Positions 8,944-16,955 of a stretch of 61,069 bases of DNA are shown here, in pieces. This stretch comes from an uncultured Peptococcaceae bacterium (GTDB lineage Bacteria > Bacillota > Limnochordia > Darwinibacteriales > Darwinibacteriaceae): NCBI GenBank assembly GCA_937988745.1, contig CALKAR010000316.1:1-61069 (forward strand), written 5' to 3'. Under the pieces are notes generated by a model. The model worked only from the letters and a program-made list of their open reading frames with translations, made no database searches and was not told where the DNA came from. Within the stretch, counting starts at the first letter, position 1. Each line of letters opens with the position of its first letter. The translations under genes were made by a program, and so were the position numbers.

Positions 8944-9985
8944 GCGGTTTACTGGACAAACCATGCAGGAGGCCGTGGAGCGTCTGCGCCAAGAATTTGG
9001 ACGTGACGCTGTCATCCTCCATACAAGACAAAAACGACGAGGCCCATTTGGCCTCTTTGGCAAGCCGGTCTATGAAATCATTGGGGCGGTCGATCCCGAC
9101 GCGGCTAAAAGAGAGACGGCTGCAGCGAAATCGGTCCAGTCAAAACCGCAGACACCGCCACAGCAGCCACCATACCAGGGCAGGAGAGAACTGATTTTCC
9201 CACAAGAAATGGATGGGATCTTTCAAGAGCTTCTGACCACTGGTATTCCGCGGGAGCTAGCTGGTACGCTGATCGCTGACGTGCTGCGCAGTCTTCCGGA
9301 AGCTGAATGGACGAATGTTCAGCGCCTATGGACTGAACTGGCAGAGCAGATTGCACGAGAAATTACAACCGTTGAGCCGTGGTCGCTTGAAGAAGGCCAA
9401 TCTAAAATAGCGGTATTCATCGGTCCGACGGGGGTCGGTAAGACAACTACCATTGCAAAAATAGCGGCGAACTTTGCATTAGTGGCTCACAAAAAAGTCG
9501 GGGTCATTACAACCGACACTTTCCGCATTGCAGCGGTTGATCAACTCCGCACTTATGCCGATATAATAGGTATACCATTAGAAGTAGCTTTTAGCCCTAA
9601 GGAGTTAAACGGAGCTATCGCGAAAATGAAGGATCGCGACCTGATTCTCGTCGATACGGCTGGGCGCAGCCCCAACAACCAGCTGCACATCAATGAGCTC
9701 CGCAGTTACTTTAATGAAATAGATGTTGAAGTACATCTCGTCGTGAGTGCGACCACCAAAGAAAACGATGTGCCTAAGATCGTCGATGTGTTTGGAGAAA
9801 TTCCAATCGACAGAGTGATAATTACGAAACTCGATGAGACAAGCTCCTATGGCATCATTTTGCATGTGGTTAAGTTGGCTAAAGCGCCCATCTCGTTTAT
9901 TACAACTGGCCAGGGGGTCCCAGACGACATAGAGGTCGCAGATGGGCATCACATTGCTAAGCTGATTTTGGGGGACTATCTATGA
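8933..9985 (+). CDS. flhF: Flagellar SRP-family GTPase FlhF
   Basis: SRP-type GTPase that, with FlhG, sets flagellar number and position. The 350 residues comprise a basic N-terminal B domain (to about 80) with a Gln/Pro-rich linker, a short N domain and the G domain. The P-loop GPTGVGKTTT starts at residue 164, followed by DTFRIAAVDQLRTYADI and DTAGRSPNN. The ATG at 8933 overlaps the flhA end by 11 nt, indicating coupled translation. Confidence 0.94.
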   Translation: MRVKRFTGQTMQEAVERLRQEFGRDAVILHTRQKRRGPFGLFGKPVYEIIGAVDPDAAKRETAAAKSVQSKPQTPPQQPPYQGRRELIFPQEMDGIFQELLTTGIPRELAGTLIADVLRSLPEAEWTNVQRLWTELAEQIAREITTVEPWSLEEGQSKIAVFIGPTGVGKTTTIAKIAANFALVAHKKVGVITTDTFRIAAVDQLRTYADIIGIPLEVAFSPKELNGAIAKMKDRDLILVDTAGRSPNNQLHINELRSYFNEIDVEVHLVVSATTKENDVPKIVDVFGEIPIDRVIITKLDETSSYGIILHVVKLAKAPISFITTGQGVPDDIEVADGHHIAKLILGDYL

Positions 9986-10842
9986 CTGATCAGGCTGAAG
10001 TACTGCGCAGAATGGTAAAACAGCAACACAGCGCCGGACCGAGAATCGTTGCGGTAACCAGTGGCAAAGGCGGCGTAGGTAAGACAAACATCTCGGTCAA
10101 TTTGGCACTGGCGCTGATTGAGTTGGGCTATCGGGTATTACTCATTGACGTTGATCTCGGGCTGGCTAATGCGGACATTATTCTTGGCATTTCACCTGAG
10201 TTCAACTTGACTCATGTTCTAACAGGTCAAAAACGGATCAGCGAGATTCTGACCAATGGACCGAACGGTTTGAAGATTCTGGCCGGTGGATCAGGTCTCT
10301 ACGATATAGCCAATTTGAGTTCATCAAGATTGGATGCGTTCGCTAGGGCTATTGAAGGTCTGAACGATTTCGACTTTGTCATCCTTGATACGGGAGCTGG
10401 CATCCACAAGAATGTTGTGAGCTTTGCTGTAGCAGCATCTGAGGTGCTCGTAGTGACAACTCCAGAACCGACATCGATTACCGATGCCTACGGGGTCATA
10501 AAAGTGATTCTTCAACGCAATCCGGAAAGCTCCATTCATGTAGTTGTCAACATGGCCCACAGCCCGCAGGAGGCCGAACTCGCAGCAGAAAAATTAAATA
10601 CCGTTTCCAGGCAGTTTCTGGGAAAAGAGATACACTACGCTGGATACATTCTTTACGATCATCAAGTGGTTAACTCTGTCGCCGAACAGCGCCCAGTGCT
10701 GCTTGCCTATCCGTCTTCGATGACCAGCCGTGCAATCCGCCGGATCGGCCAAGGACTGGTCGGAGCAGAACTGAGTGAACCACCGGGACAGAATCGTATT
10801 CAGCGATTTTTCCATCGAGTTCATCGATTGCTGCGCGTTTAA
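9982..10842 (+). CDS. flhG: MinD-like ATPase FlhG (YlxH)
   Basis: ParA/MinD-family ATPase partner of FlhF. The N-terminal DQAEVLRRMV matches the DQAxxLR helix that stimulates the FlhF GTPase. The deviant Walker A (SGKGGVGKTN) begins near residue 27, and the LLIDVDLGLANAD box follows. A basic amphipathic C-terminus (residues about 268-286) could contact the membrane. Start ATG overlaps the flhF stop (ATGA). In Bacillus chemotaxis genes would follow; here a PilZ gene does. Confidence 0.93.
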   Translation: MTDQAEVLRRMVKQQHSAGPRIVAVTSGKGGVGKTNISVNLALALIELGYRVLLIDVDLGLANADIILGISPEFNLTHVLTGQKRISEILTNGPNGLKILAGGSGLYDIANLSSSRLDAFARAIEGLNDFDFVILDTGAGIHKNVVSFAVAASEVLVVTTPEPTSITDAYGVIKVILQRNPESSIHVVVNMAHSPQEAELAAEKLNTVSRQFLGKEIHYAGYILYDHQVVNSVAEQRPVLLAYPSSMTSRAIRRIGQGLVGAELSEPPGQNRIQRFFHRVHRLLRV

Positions 10843-10854
10843 GGAGGTCACAAG

Positions 10855-11514
10855 ATGGCGATTCGCCCGAACCAGAATATCTACCTATATATTGAAACAT
10901 ACAGCGGAACGCAGGTGTACCGAACTAGGGTCGAAGACGTGTATGATAACATTGTGATAGTGGCAGCACCCATCGAACAGGGGACGCTCGTTCCCATTCG
11001 TTTAGGTACCGAGCTCAATATAGAATACAAGGATACAAGTGCAAAATCACAGGGCAGATATCGTGCTCCTGCCATTGTTGAAACAAGGCAGAGGGGACAA
11101 GTCGCAACCATTTCCCTGCGCCTTGTGGGTGAGTGGCAGAAGATTCAGGATCGCCAATTTGTGCGAGTAGACGTGTTCATTGAAGCCACGTATGCCTTGG
11201 TGCTCGACGACGAAGTCCAGGGAATCCGCACCTGTATTGTGCGCAACCTCAGTGGAGGTGGCCTGTGGATGGATGCAGAAGAGGAGCTTTGCGAAGGCGA
11301 CTTTATTTGGATATGCCTTCCGCTGGAGCAGGAAACTATCCAGACTTACGGCGAAATCGTACGTAAGCGGGAAACTGAAACAGGCTTCGGCTACGGCGTT
11401 TCGTTCATCAATCTTCCTGAAAGTGAACGAAAAACTGTTATTCGGTACGTCTACCAACGCCAGCTTGAGCTGCACCGCAAAGGACTACTTGATACTGAGG
11501 CAGGTGGGAGTTGA
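10855..11514 (+). CDS. PilZ-domain c-di-GMP receptor, YcgR/YpfA-like flagellar brake
   Basis: 219-residue protein with an N-terminal YcgR-type domain (about 1-95) and a C-terminal PilZ domain (about 97-210). Both c-di-GMP binding motifs are intact: RQFVR (RxxxR, residues 100-104) and NLSGGG (D/NxSxxG, residues 131-136). In the YcgR family, the ligand-bound protein slows the motor by contacting MotA or the switch. Location between flhG and the flagellar sigma factor supports a flagellar role. AGGAGGT precedes the ATG at 10855, and the gene overlaps the sigma gene by 4 nt. Confidence 0.88.
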   Translation: MAIRPNQNIYLYIETYSGTQVYRTRVEDVYDNIVIVAAPIEQGTLVPIRLGTELNIEYKDTSAKSQGRYRAPAIVETRQRGQVATISLRLVGEWQKIQDRQFVRVDVFIEATYALVLDDEVQGIRTCIVRNLSGGGLWMDAEEELCEGDFIWICLPLEQETIQTYGEIVRKRETETGFGYGVSFINLPESERKTVIRYVYQRQLELHRKGLLDTEAGGS

Positions 11515-12281
11515 GGAACTTGTCAAGTCTGATCGCTAATGCCTCCCAACTGTGGACAAGATACAAAGAGCATCATGACGAGGAGGCTCGCAGAGAGTTA
11601 ATCGAGCATTACGCTCCACTGGTCAAATATGTTGCTGGCCGGTTGGCAATACATATGCCCAATAATGTTGAACTAGAAGATCTAGAAAGCTACGGAGCCT
11701 TTGGCCTTTTAGATGCAATTGAGAAGTTCGATCCGCAGCGGGATGTAAAATTCGAAACTTACGCAACAACTAGAATTAGAGGGGCTATTATTGATGGTTT
11801 GCGCTCGTGCGATTGGGTACCGAGAAGCACACGAGCGAAAGCGCGAGCGTTGGAAAAAAAGATTCAAGAACTGACTCACAATTTAGGACGCACTCCTACA
11901 GATGAAGAAGTGGCAGCTGCTCTCGAACTGCCCAAAGATAAGTATTTCCAGATGCTGGATGAGGTCAGGGGAACTACCCTCATTTCCCTCGATGATGTGG
12001 TTGGTGGCGAGTCCCCCCAGGAGGCTCTACGCCTTTCTGACCTGGTTACTGCTGACGAACCACCGATTGACCATGATTTAATCAGAAGTGAATCGCTGAC
12101 GGAACTGGCTGCTGCAATTGAGGAGCTCTCTGATAGGGAACGCATGGTATTATCCCTGTATTATAAAGATGGTCTTACATTAAAAGAAATCGGACATGTA
12201 TTGGGCGTGTCTGAATCTCGCGTTTCCCAAATTCATACAAAAGCTCTTCTCAATTTGAGAGCTAAGCTCGATTGGTTCTGA
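11511..12281 (+). CDS. fliA: Flagellar RNA polymerase sigma factor (sigma-28, FliA/SigD/WhiG type)
   Basis: 256-residue sigma-70 family member of the FliA/WhiG group, which directs late flagellar genes. Region 2 is seen as VELEDLESYGAFGLLDAIEKFDP and FETYATTRIRGAIIDGLRS; region 3 as NLGRTPTDEEVAAAL; region 4 as LTLKEIGHVLGVSESRVSQIHTKAL. The TTG start overlaps the stop of the PilZ gene (TTGA), with GGTGGGAG just upstream. No anti-sigma factor FlgM is encoded in the window. Confidence 0.93.
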   Translation: MRNLSSLIANASQLWTRYKEHHDEEARRELIEHYAPLVKYVAGRLAIHMPNNVELEDLESYGAFGLLDAIEKFDPQRDVKFETYATTRIRGAIIDGLRSCDWVPRSTRAKARALEKKIQELTHNLGRTPTDEEVAAALELPKDKYFQMLDEVRGTTLISLDDVVGGESPQEALRLSDLVTADEPPIDHDLIRSESLTELAAAIEELSDRERMVLSLYYKDGLTLKEIGHVLGVSESRVSQIHTKALLNLRAKLDWF

Positions 12282-12302
12282 TTTCCATAGAGGGGTGATC
12301 AA

Positions 12303-12572
12303 ATGTCGATCAAGTTCCCGGATTTCCAGGTACTTCTTACACGTACGGATCAGGTACCCCGCCTCCAGCGAGAAGGCGATCCTACGGCTGCCGGAAAACT
12401 AGCACCCCAGATTCAGCAGGACTTCGTCCGCCGCCAGCAGCGCATTGAAAGAACACCGAACGACGTGAAGGTTCGTATGCAGCGCGAAGGCGACAAACAG
12501 CACCAACAGCAGCAAGAGGAGCCCCAAAGCAAGAAACGCGGAAAGAGACGGGGCATTGATATTCGCGCCTGA
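12303..12572 (+). CDS. Small charged protein downstream of flagellar sigma factor, function unknown
   Basis: 89 residues, very hydrophilic, with no membrane segment or signal. The N-terminal third has regularly spaced hydrophobic residues; the rest is Gln- and Arg-rich, with a QHQQQQEE tract and a basic C-terminus (KKRGKRRG). A clear AGGGGTGATCAA site precedes ATG 12303. Small proteins of this type follow the flagellar sigma gene in several clostridia (from memory), but no function is known to me. Codon use resembles its neighbours and it is coupled to the next gene by a short gap, so it is probably a real gene. Confidence 0.7.
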   Translation: MSIKFPDFQVLLTRTDQVPRLQREGDPTAAGKLAPQIQQDFVRRQQRIERTPNDVKVRMQREGDKQHQQQQEEPQSKKRGKRRGIDIRA

Positions 12573-12585
12573 GGAGGGCAGGGGT

Positions 12586-12984
12586 ATGGAGTTTTTCATT
12601 GTGTTCCTGCTCGGCATCATGCTGGGCCTCGTTGGGCTTTATTTAGTGCGGCCTAATTTATTCGTAAAGCCGCCGCCCGATTTCAGCCTGCTGGAAGAAC
12701 TCGCTGATGAGTTGATTGGGCGTATCGAGAAGAAAGAAGCAGAACTCGATGCGAAGTATTCAGAGATAATCGAGACCATCAATCAAGAGGAGCAGAGATT
12801 GCTCCAGATCTCTGAAAAACTGATACAAGCGGTAAAACACGGGGATTTGACCTCACCTAAGGTAGCGGCAGTGCTTGACCTGAAAGACGAGGGGTGTGAT
12901 GCTCGTACAATAGCGAAACGTTTAGGTATGGGTGTGGGTGAGGTAGAGTTGATTCTCTCACTGAATGAGAGTATTTCCTCTTGA
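12586..12984 (+). CDS. SwrB/YlxL-like membrane-anchored protein (DUF6115-type C-terminus)
   Basis: 132-residue protein with an N-terminal membrane helix (residues 2-20, with a GLVGLYLVRP boundary), a charged coiled-coil (about 38-85) and a C-terminal helix-turn-helix-like segment (LDLKDEGCDARTIAKRLGMGVGEVELILSL). This architecture and its position after the flagellar sigma gene match Bacillus SwrB (YlxL), which promotes export-apparatus activation. ATG 12586 has GAGGAGGG 6-13 nt upstream; an upstream TTG at 12556 lacks a site and is rejected. Function is inferred from synteny. Confidence 0.7.
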   Translation: MEFFIVFLLGIMLGLVGLYLVRPNLFVKPPPDFSLLEELADELIGRIEKKEAELDAKYSEIIETINQEEQRLLQISEKLIQAVKHGDLTSPKVAAVLDLKDEGCDARTIAKRLGMGVGEVELILSLNESISS

Positions 12985-13009
12985 TGTAATGTCCAACTTG
13001 TGGTATATT
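12981..13009 (+). promoter_or_regulatory. Sigma-A type promoter for rpsB-tsf
   Basis: TTGATG (12981-12986) and TATATT (13004-13009) are separated by 17 nt. The -35 overlaps the stop codon of the SwrB-like gene. Expected transcript start is near 13016, giving a leader of about 100 nt before rpsB. Confidence 0.65.
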
Positions 13010-13015
13010 TAACTA

Positions 13016-13100
13016 CGGTGTTAACACACACGCTTTCCGATGCTGAAGGGTGTGCCATCTGGTCCCAACAGCAGATGAGGAAGGCGGAGGACTAACAGAG
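13016..13100 (+). promoter_or_regulatory. rpsB leader with two small hairpins, possible S2 autoregulation site
   Basis: Two inverted repeats lie in the leader: CACAC (13027-13031) with GTGTG (13050-13054), and CATCTG (13056-13061) with CAGATG (13072-13077). S2 operons in other bacteria are autogenously controlled through leader RNA, so a similar role is possible here. No known consensus was recognised. Confidence 0.3.
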
Positions 13101-13116
13101 AAAGGAGGTGGGCGAC

Positions 13117-13887
13117 TTGGCCATAGTTACTATGAAGCAGTTGCTTGAGGCCGGCGTTCACTTTGGACATCAAACTCGCAGATGGAATCCGAAGATGGCA
13201 GAGTACATCTTCACTGAAAGAAATGGTATTTACATCATCGACCTGCAGAAGACAGTTCGTAAGGTTGATGAGGCTTATCGCTTTGTCCGCGATTTGGTGG
13301 CCAGCGGTGAGAAAATCCTGTTCGTAGGAACAAAGAAACAGGCCCAGGATACCATTAAAGAAGAAGCAGAGCGGTGCGGCATGTTCTATGTCAACCAGCG
13401 CTGGTTAGGTGGCATGCTGACAAACTTCAGAACTATTGCTACCCGTATCGCCCGCTTGGAAGAAATTGAAAGAATGGAAGAAGACGGTTCTTTCGATGTT
13501 CTTCCCAAAAAAGAGGTAATCGAACTGCGCAAAGAACATGACCGCCTGAATCGATTCCTCGGCGGCATTCGGGGTATGAAGACTCTGCCTGGTGCCTTGT
13601 TTGTAGTGGATCCTCGTAAAGAACGGATCGCAGTGGCTGAGGCTCGCAAGCTAGGTATTCCGATCGTAGCCATCGTAGATACCAACTGCGACCCCGATGA
13701 GATTGACTATGTCATTCCCGGCAACGACGATGCCATTCGTGCTGTCAAGCTCCTCACAAGCATCATTGCGGATGCTGCCTTAGAAGCTGCTGAAGGCCGC
13801 AGTGACGCTCCCGGTACTGCTCAAGAAGTAGAAGCAGTAGAAGCTGCTGAGCAGACTGAAGCTGAGGAAACAGCTGTAGATGCGTAA
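13117..13887 (+). CDS. rpsB: 30S ribosomal protein S2
   Basis: Small-subunit ribosomal protein of 256 residues. It begins with the family N-terminus (A-I-V-T-M-K-Q-L-L-E-A-G-V-H-F-G-H-Q) and contains HDRLNRFLGGIRGM and GIPIVAIVDTNCDPD. The TTG at 13117 is chosen because AAAGGAGGTG (13101-13110) sits at proper spacing and because S2 proteins start there; the GTG at 13108 lies inside the binding site. The C-terminus has an acidic tail of about 25 residues rich in Glu and Ala, common in Firmicutes. Confidence 0.95.
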   Translation: MAIVTMKQLLEAGVHFGHQTRRWNPKMAEYIFTERNGIYIIDLQKTVRKVDEAYRFVRDLVASGEKILFVGTKKQAQDTIKEEAERCGMFYVNQRWLGGMLTNFRTIATRIARLEEIERMEEDGSFDVLPKKEVIELRKEHDRLNRFLGGIRGMKTLPGALFVVDPRKERIAVAEARKLGIPIVAIVDTNCDPDEIDYVIPGNDDAIRAVKLLTSIIADAALEAAEGRSDAPGTAQEVEAVEAAEQTEAEETAVDA

Positions 13888-13908
13888 TTAAGAGATTACG
13901 GGAATAGT

Positions 13909-13945
13909 GGGGGAGTGAGAGGGAAACTCTCTTCCCCTTTTCTTT
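13909..13945 (+). terminator. Terminator/attenuator between rpsB and tsf
   Basis: A G-rich arm (13909-13921) pairs with CTCTCTTCCCC (13927-13937) with one bulge, followed by TTTTCTTT. Placed between two co-transcribed genes, it probably lets only part of the transcripts read on into tsf. Confidence 0.7.
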
Positions 13946-13969
13946 AGCAACCACTTGAGGAGGGATCCC

Positions 13970-14623
13970 ATGGCAGGAATTACTGCAGCAATGGTAAAGG
14001 AGCTGCGTGAAAGAACTGGCGCTGGCATGATGGATTGCAAGAAAGCGCTTCAAGAAACTAATGGTGATATGGACAAAGCAGTTGACTACCTGCGTGAAAA
14101 AGGCTTGGCTGCTGCCGCGAAGAAATCGGGCCGCATCGCCGCAGAAGGCGTTGTTGAGTCTTACATCCACATGGGTGGACGGATTGGTGTCCTGGTAGAA
14201 GTCAACTGTGAGACCGACTTTGTGGCCAAGACCGACGAGTTCAAGACATTTGCAAAAGATATTGCTATGCATATCGCAGCTGCTCGTCCTGAATACGTCC
14301 AGCGTGAAGAAATCCCGGAAGAAGTGCTCGAGCATGAACGCGGCCTCTACCGTCAGATTGCTCTCAACGAAGGTAAGCCTGAGCACATCATCGACAAAAT
14401 CGTGGAAGGCAGAATTGACCGCTTCTGCAAGGAAGTCTGCCTCTTAGAACAGCCATATGTCAAAGATCCAGACATTACAGTTGGTGAATTGATTACGTCC
14501 ATGATTGCCAAGATCGGGGAAAACATCTCCGTTCGGCGTTTTGCCCGATTTGAGCGCGGTGAAGGCTTAGAAAAGCGTGAAGAGGATTTTGCAGCTGAAG
14601 TTGAAGCTCAGATGCGGCAATAA
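13970..14623 (+). CDS. tsf: Elongation factor Ts
   Basis: Nucleotide exchange factor for EF-Tu. 217 residues, the short form lacking most of the extended core seen in E. coli. The N-terminal UBA-like domain has VKELRERTGAGMMDCKKAL; the exchange motif TDFVAKTDEF follows VEVNCE. ATG 13970 is preceded by GAGGAGGG; an in-frame ATG at 13955 upstream lacks a site. It lies behind the attenuator after rpsB and ahead of a strong terminator. Confidence 0.95.
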   Translation: MAGITAAMVKELRERTGAGMMDCKKALQETNGDMDKAVDYLREKGLAAAAKKSGRIAAEGVVESYIHMGGRIGVLVEVNCETDFVAKTDEFKTFAKDIAMHIAAARPEYVQREEIPEEVLEHERGLYRQIALNEGKPEHIIDKIVEGRIDRFCKEVCLLEQPYVKDPDITVGELITSMIAKIGENISVRRFARFERGEGLEKREEDFAAEVEAQMRQ

Positions 14624-14651
14624 GAGGACACCCTTGGTGTTCTCTTTTTTT
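14624..14651 (+). terminator. Intrinsic terminator after tsf
   Basis: GAGGACACC (14624-14632) pairs with GGTGTTCTC (14636-14644) with one G-T pair and a CTT loop, followed by seven T. It begins at the base after the tsf stop codon. Confidence 0.85.
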
Positions 14652-14703
14652 GCCATGAAAAGGGATATTTAACTAAAGGAAGAATAAATAGGGAGAGATG
14701 TTC

Positions 14704-15438
14704 ATGGCAGCACCAAAATATAAGCGCGTTTTGCTGAAGTTAAGCGGAGAGTCCCTTGGCGGGGGTAGCTTTGGGATAGACCCTGAGGTTGTTGGCGCAA
14801 TTGCCGATGAGATCCGCTTGGTTCATGCTCTTGATGTGCAGATGGGCATTGTTGTCGGAGGCGGCAACATCTGGCGGGGAGCTACAGGCAGTGCTAAGGG
14901 CATGGATCGGGCGACTGCCGACTATATGGGAATGCTCGCGACCGTAATGAACTCCCTGGCCCTGCAGGATGCGTTAGAAAAACGAGGAGTGCCAACGAGA
15001 GTCCAAACTGCTATTGAAATGCGGCAGATCGCCGAACCATACATCCGGCGTAGGGCTATTCGCCACTTAGAAAAGGGCCGAGTAGTCGTATTTGCCTCAG
15101 GTACCGGCAATCCTTATTTCTCCACAGACACTACCGCTGCTCTGCGCGCACTTGAGATTGAAGCTGAGGTTATCTTAATGGCCAAGAGGGGGGTCGATGG
15201 AGTTTACGATTCTGATCCCCGCACGAATCCTGATGCTAAGATGTATGAGCGGATCAGCTACCTCGAGGTATTGAACCAGAACCTTGGAGTGATGGACTCT
15301 ACCGCTGCGTCGCTGTGCATGGACAATGACATCCCGATTATCGTGTTTAACTTTAGCGAACGGGAAAACATCGTAAAAGCCGTTTGCGGAGGAAAACTAG
15401 GTACATTCGTAGGAGGCGAAAACCATGACGACAAATGA
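14704..15438 (+). CDS. pyrH: UMP kinase
   Basis: Bacterial UMP kinase (amino acid kinase family) making UDP from UMP, 244 residues. Motifs: LLKLSGESLGG at the N-terminus, GGGNIWRG for phosphate binding, TADYMGMLATVMN, and GTGNPYFSTDTTAALRA. ATG 14704 is chosen over ATG 14698 because the GGGAGAG site directly abuts the latter and family proteins start near KPKYKR. A strong terminator lies upstream, so it needs read-through or its own promoter; TTGCCA at 14650 is a possible -35 but no good -10 was found. Its end overlaps frr by 14 nt. Confidence 0.95.
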   Translation: MAAPKYKRVLLKLSGESLGGGSFGIDPEVVGAIADEIRLVHALDVQMGIVVGGGNIWRGATGSAKGMDRATADYMGMLATVMNSLALQDALEKRGVPTRVQTAIEMRQIAEPYIRRRAIRHLEKGRVVVFASGTGNPYFSTDTTAALRALEIEAEVILMAKRGVDGVYDSDPRTNPDAKMYERISYLEVLNQNLGVMDSTAASLCMDNDIPIIVFNFSERENIVKAVCGGKLGTFVGGENHDDK

Positions 15439-15985
15439 GCTTCTTAAAGAAGGCGAAAGCAGAATGCAACAAGTGATAGCGGCTACGAAAAGGAGCTTTG
15501 CAGCTGTCCGCACAGGGCGGGCTAATCCTGCACTGCTAGACCGCATTGTTGTATCTTACTATGGTACTCCAACTCCTTTAACACAAATGGCAGGGATTAG
15601 CGCCCCCGAACCGAGATTGCTTGTTATTTCACCCTGGGACAAGAACTCCATCAAGGACATCGAGCGAGCTATTCTCAGCTCTGACTTGGGGCTGACTCCC
15701 ACAAACGATGGTTCCGTTATTCGCTTAGCTATCCCTCCGCTGACAGAAGAGCGCCGCAAAGAACTTGTGAAGATTGTTCGGAAAGATACGGAGGATTTCC
15801 GCGTTGCTGTTAGAAACATCCGGCGCGATTTAAATGAAGCGGTCAAGAAGATGGAGAAGAATGGTGACATCTCTGAAGACGAATCTCGACGGGTGCAGGA
15901 CGAGATTCAAGATTTGACTAATAAGTATATCGCTGAAATCGACAATCTCTTGGCCCAAAAAGAAAAGGAGATTCTGGAAGTTTGA
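15425..15985 (+). CDS. frr: Ribosome recycling factor
   Basis: Splits post-termination ribosomes together with EF-G. 186 residues with the RRF signatures VRTGRANPALLDRIVVSYYG, PWDKNSIKDIERAI, IPPLTEERRKELVK and RNIRRDLNEAVKKMEKNG. ATG 15425 lies inside the end of pyrH with GGAGGCG upstream, giving coupled translation. Order pyrH-frr-uppS-cdsA is universal in Firmicutes. Confidence 0.96.
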   Translation: MTTNELLKEGESRMQQVIAATKRSFAAVRTGRANPALLDRIVVSYYGTPTPLTQMAGISAPEPRLLVISPWDKNSIKDIERAILSSDLGLTPTNDGSVIRLAIPPLTEERRKELVKIVRKDTEDFRVAVRNIRRDLNEAVKKMEKNGDISEDESRRVQDEIQDLTNKYIAEIDNLLAQKEKEILEV

Positions 15986-16203
15986 CAAAGCGTGTCGACT
16001 CCATTGATTGGACCCTCCTAGTCGGTTATTCCCGCGAAGAAGCGGAAGAGGTCCTGCAAGAAGAACAAGTAAACTACGAAGTCATTATCACAAGTCCTCC
16101 CCGGAAGAAAGCAGATGAAGATGACCTGCGGGTAATTGCTGTTCAGACCTTAGAGGACAAGGTTCGGTTGATCTGCGCTTCCCCTGATTGGTCTGTTAGC
16201 TAG
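15982..16203 (+). CDS. Conserved-context small protein between frr and uppS, function unknown
   Basis: 73 residues starting at a TTG that overlaps the frr stop (TTGA). No signal peptide, membrane helix or metal motif is seen. The N-terminal half (VGYSREEAEEVLQEEQVNYEV) resembles a PASTA-like or small alpha/beta fold in predicted pattern, but similarity is weak. Overlap at its start and a 13-nt gap to uppS suggest a genuine operon member. I do not recognise the family. Confidence 0.65.
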   Translation: MTKRVDSIDWTLLVGYSREEAEEVLQEEQVNYEVIITSPPRKKADEDDLRVIAVQTLEDKVRLICASPDWSVS

Positions 16204-16216
16204 GAGGTTGGTCCCT

Positions 16217-16954
16217 TTGGTTGAACTAGAACATTCTCAAGTGCCATCTCATGTAGCCATTATTATGGATGGCAATGGTCGGTGGGCCCAAAAGCGCCGT
16301 TTACCGCGCTTTATGGGCCACCGCCAAGGTGTGGCAGCCCTGAAGAAGGCTGTCCGTTACTGTAAGCATCGTGGGATTGGCACTTTAACCGTTTATGCAT
16401 TCAGTACTGAAAACTGGGCCAGGCCTGCCGAAGAAGTCAACTACCTGATGACTTTAATGCACGAGACATTTTTTAAGGAAATTGAAGAACTGGAAAGAGA
16501 AGGTGTGCGCGTCGTTCTAGTCGGGGACAGGACGTCTCTTTCCCCAGCAATTATAGAGCTTTGGGATCGGGCAGAGGCACGTACTGCCCATAATGATGCC
16601 CTTATTCTAAATGTTGCCTTTAACTACGGAGGACGCAATGAAATCGTTGCTGCCGCCAAGCGGCTTGCTGCCAAGGCTGCAAGCGGTCAGCTCGACCCCG
16701 AAGCAATTGATGATGCTCTATTTTCTGCGCATCTTTACACAAGCCACTCACCGGATCCAGATCTCTTAATTCGAACGGGAGGAGAACTGCGGCTGAGCAA
16801 CTTCCTCCTATGGCAGTCGGCATACACTGAGATTTATGTGACCGATACCCTCTGGCCCGACTTCGATGACCAAGAATTTGACGCTGCTTTAAGAGCTTTT
16901 GCAAAGCGAGAACGCCGTTTTGGCCGAGTACCTGAGAAGGGAACTGAGAAATAG
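16217..16954 (+). CDS. uppS: Undecaprenyl diphosphate synthase (isoprenyl transferase)
   Basis: cis-Prenyltransferase extending farnesyl diphosphate to the C55 carrier for peptidoglycan and other wall polymers. 245 residues with the catalytic motif IIMDGNGRWA (Asp18), HRQGVAALKKAVRYC, and the C-terminal PDLLIRTGGELRLSNFLLWQ. TTG 16217 is chosen because TAGGAGG (16201-16207) has 9-nt spacing to it; TTG 16208 abuts the site. It provides the substrate pathway served by dxr and ispG downstream. Confidence 0.95.
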   Translation: MVELEHSQVPSHVAIIMDGNGRWAQKRRLPRFMGHRQGVAALKKAVRYCKHRGIGTLTVYAFSTENWARPAEEVNYLMTLMHETFFKEIEELEREGVRVVLVGDRTSLSPAIIELWDRAEARTAHNDALILNVAFNYGGRNEIVAAAKRLAAKAASGQLDPEAIDDALFSAHLYTSHSPDPDLLIRTGGELRLSNFLLWQSAYTEIYVTDTLWPDFDDQEFDAALRAFAKRERRFGRVPEKGTEK

Positions 16955-16955
16955 A

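Noticed and set aside
13763..14386. 207-codon open frame on the minus strand
   Set aside because: Antisense to rpsB and tsf, including their terminator; explained by codon bias of the sense genes.
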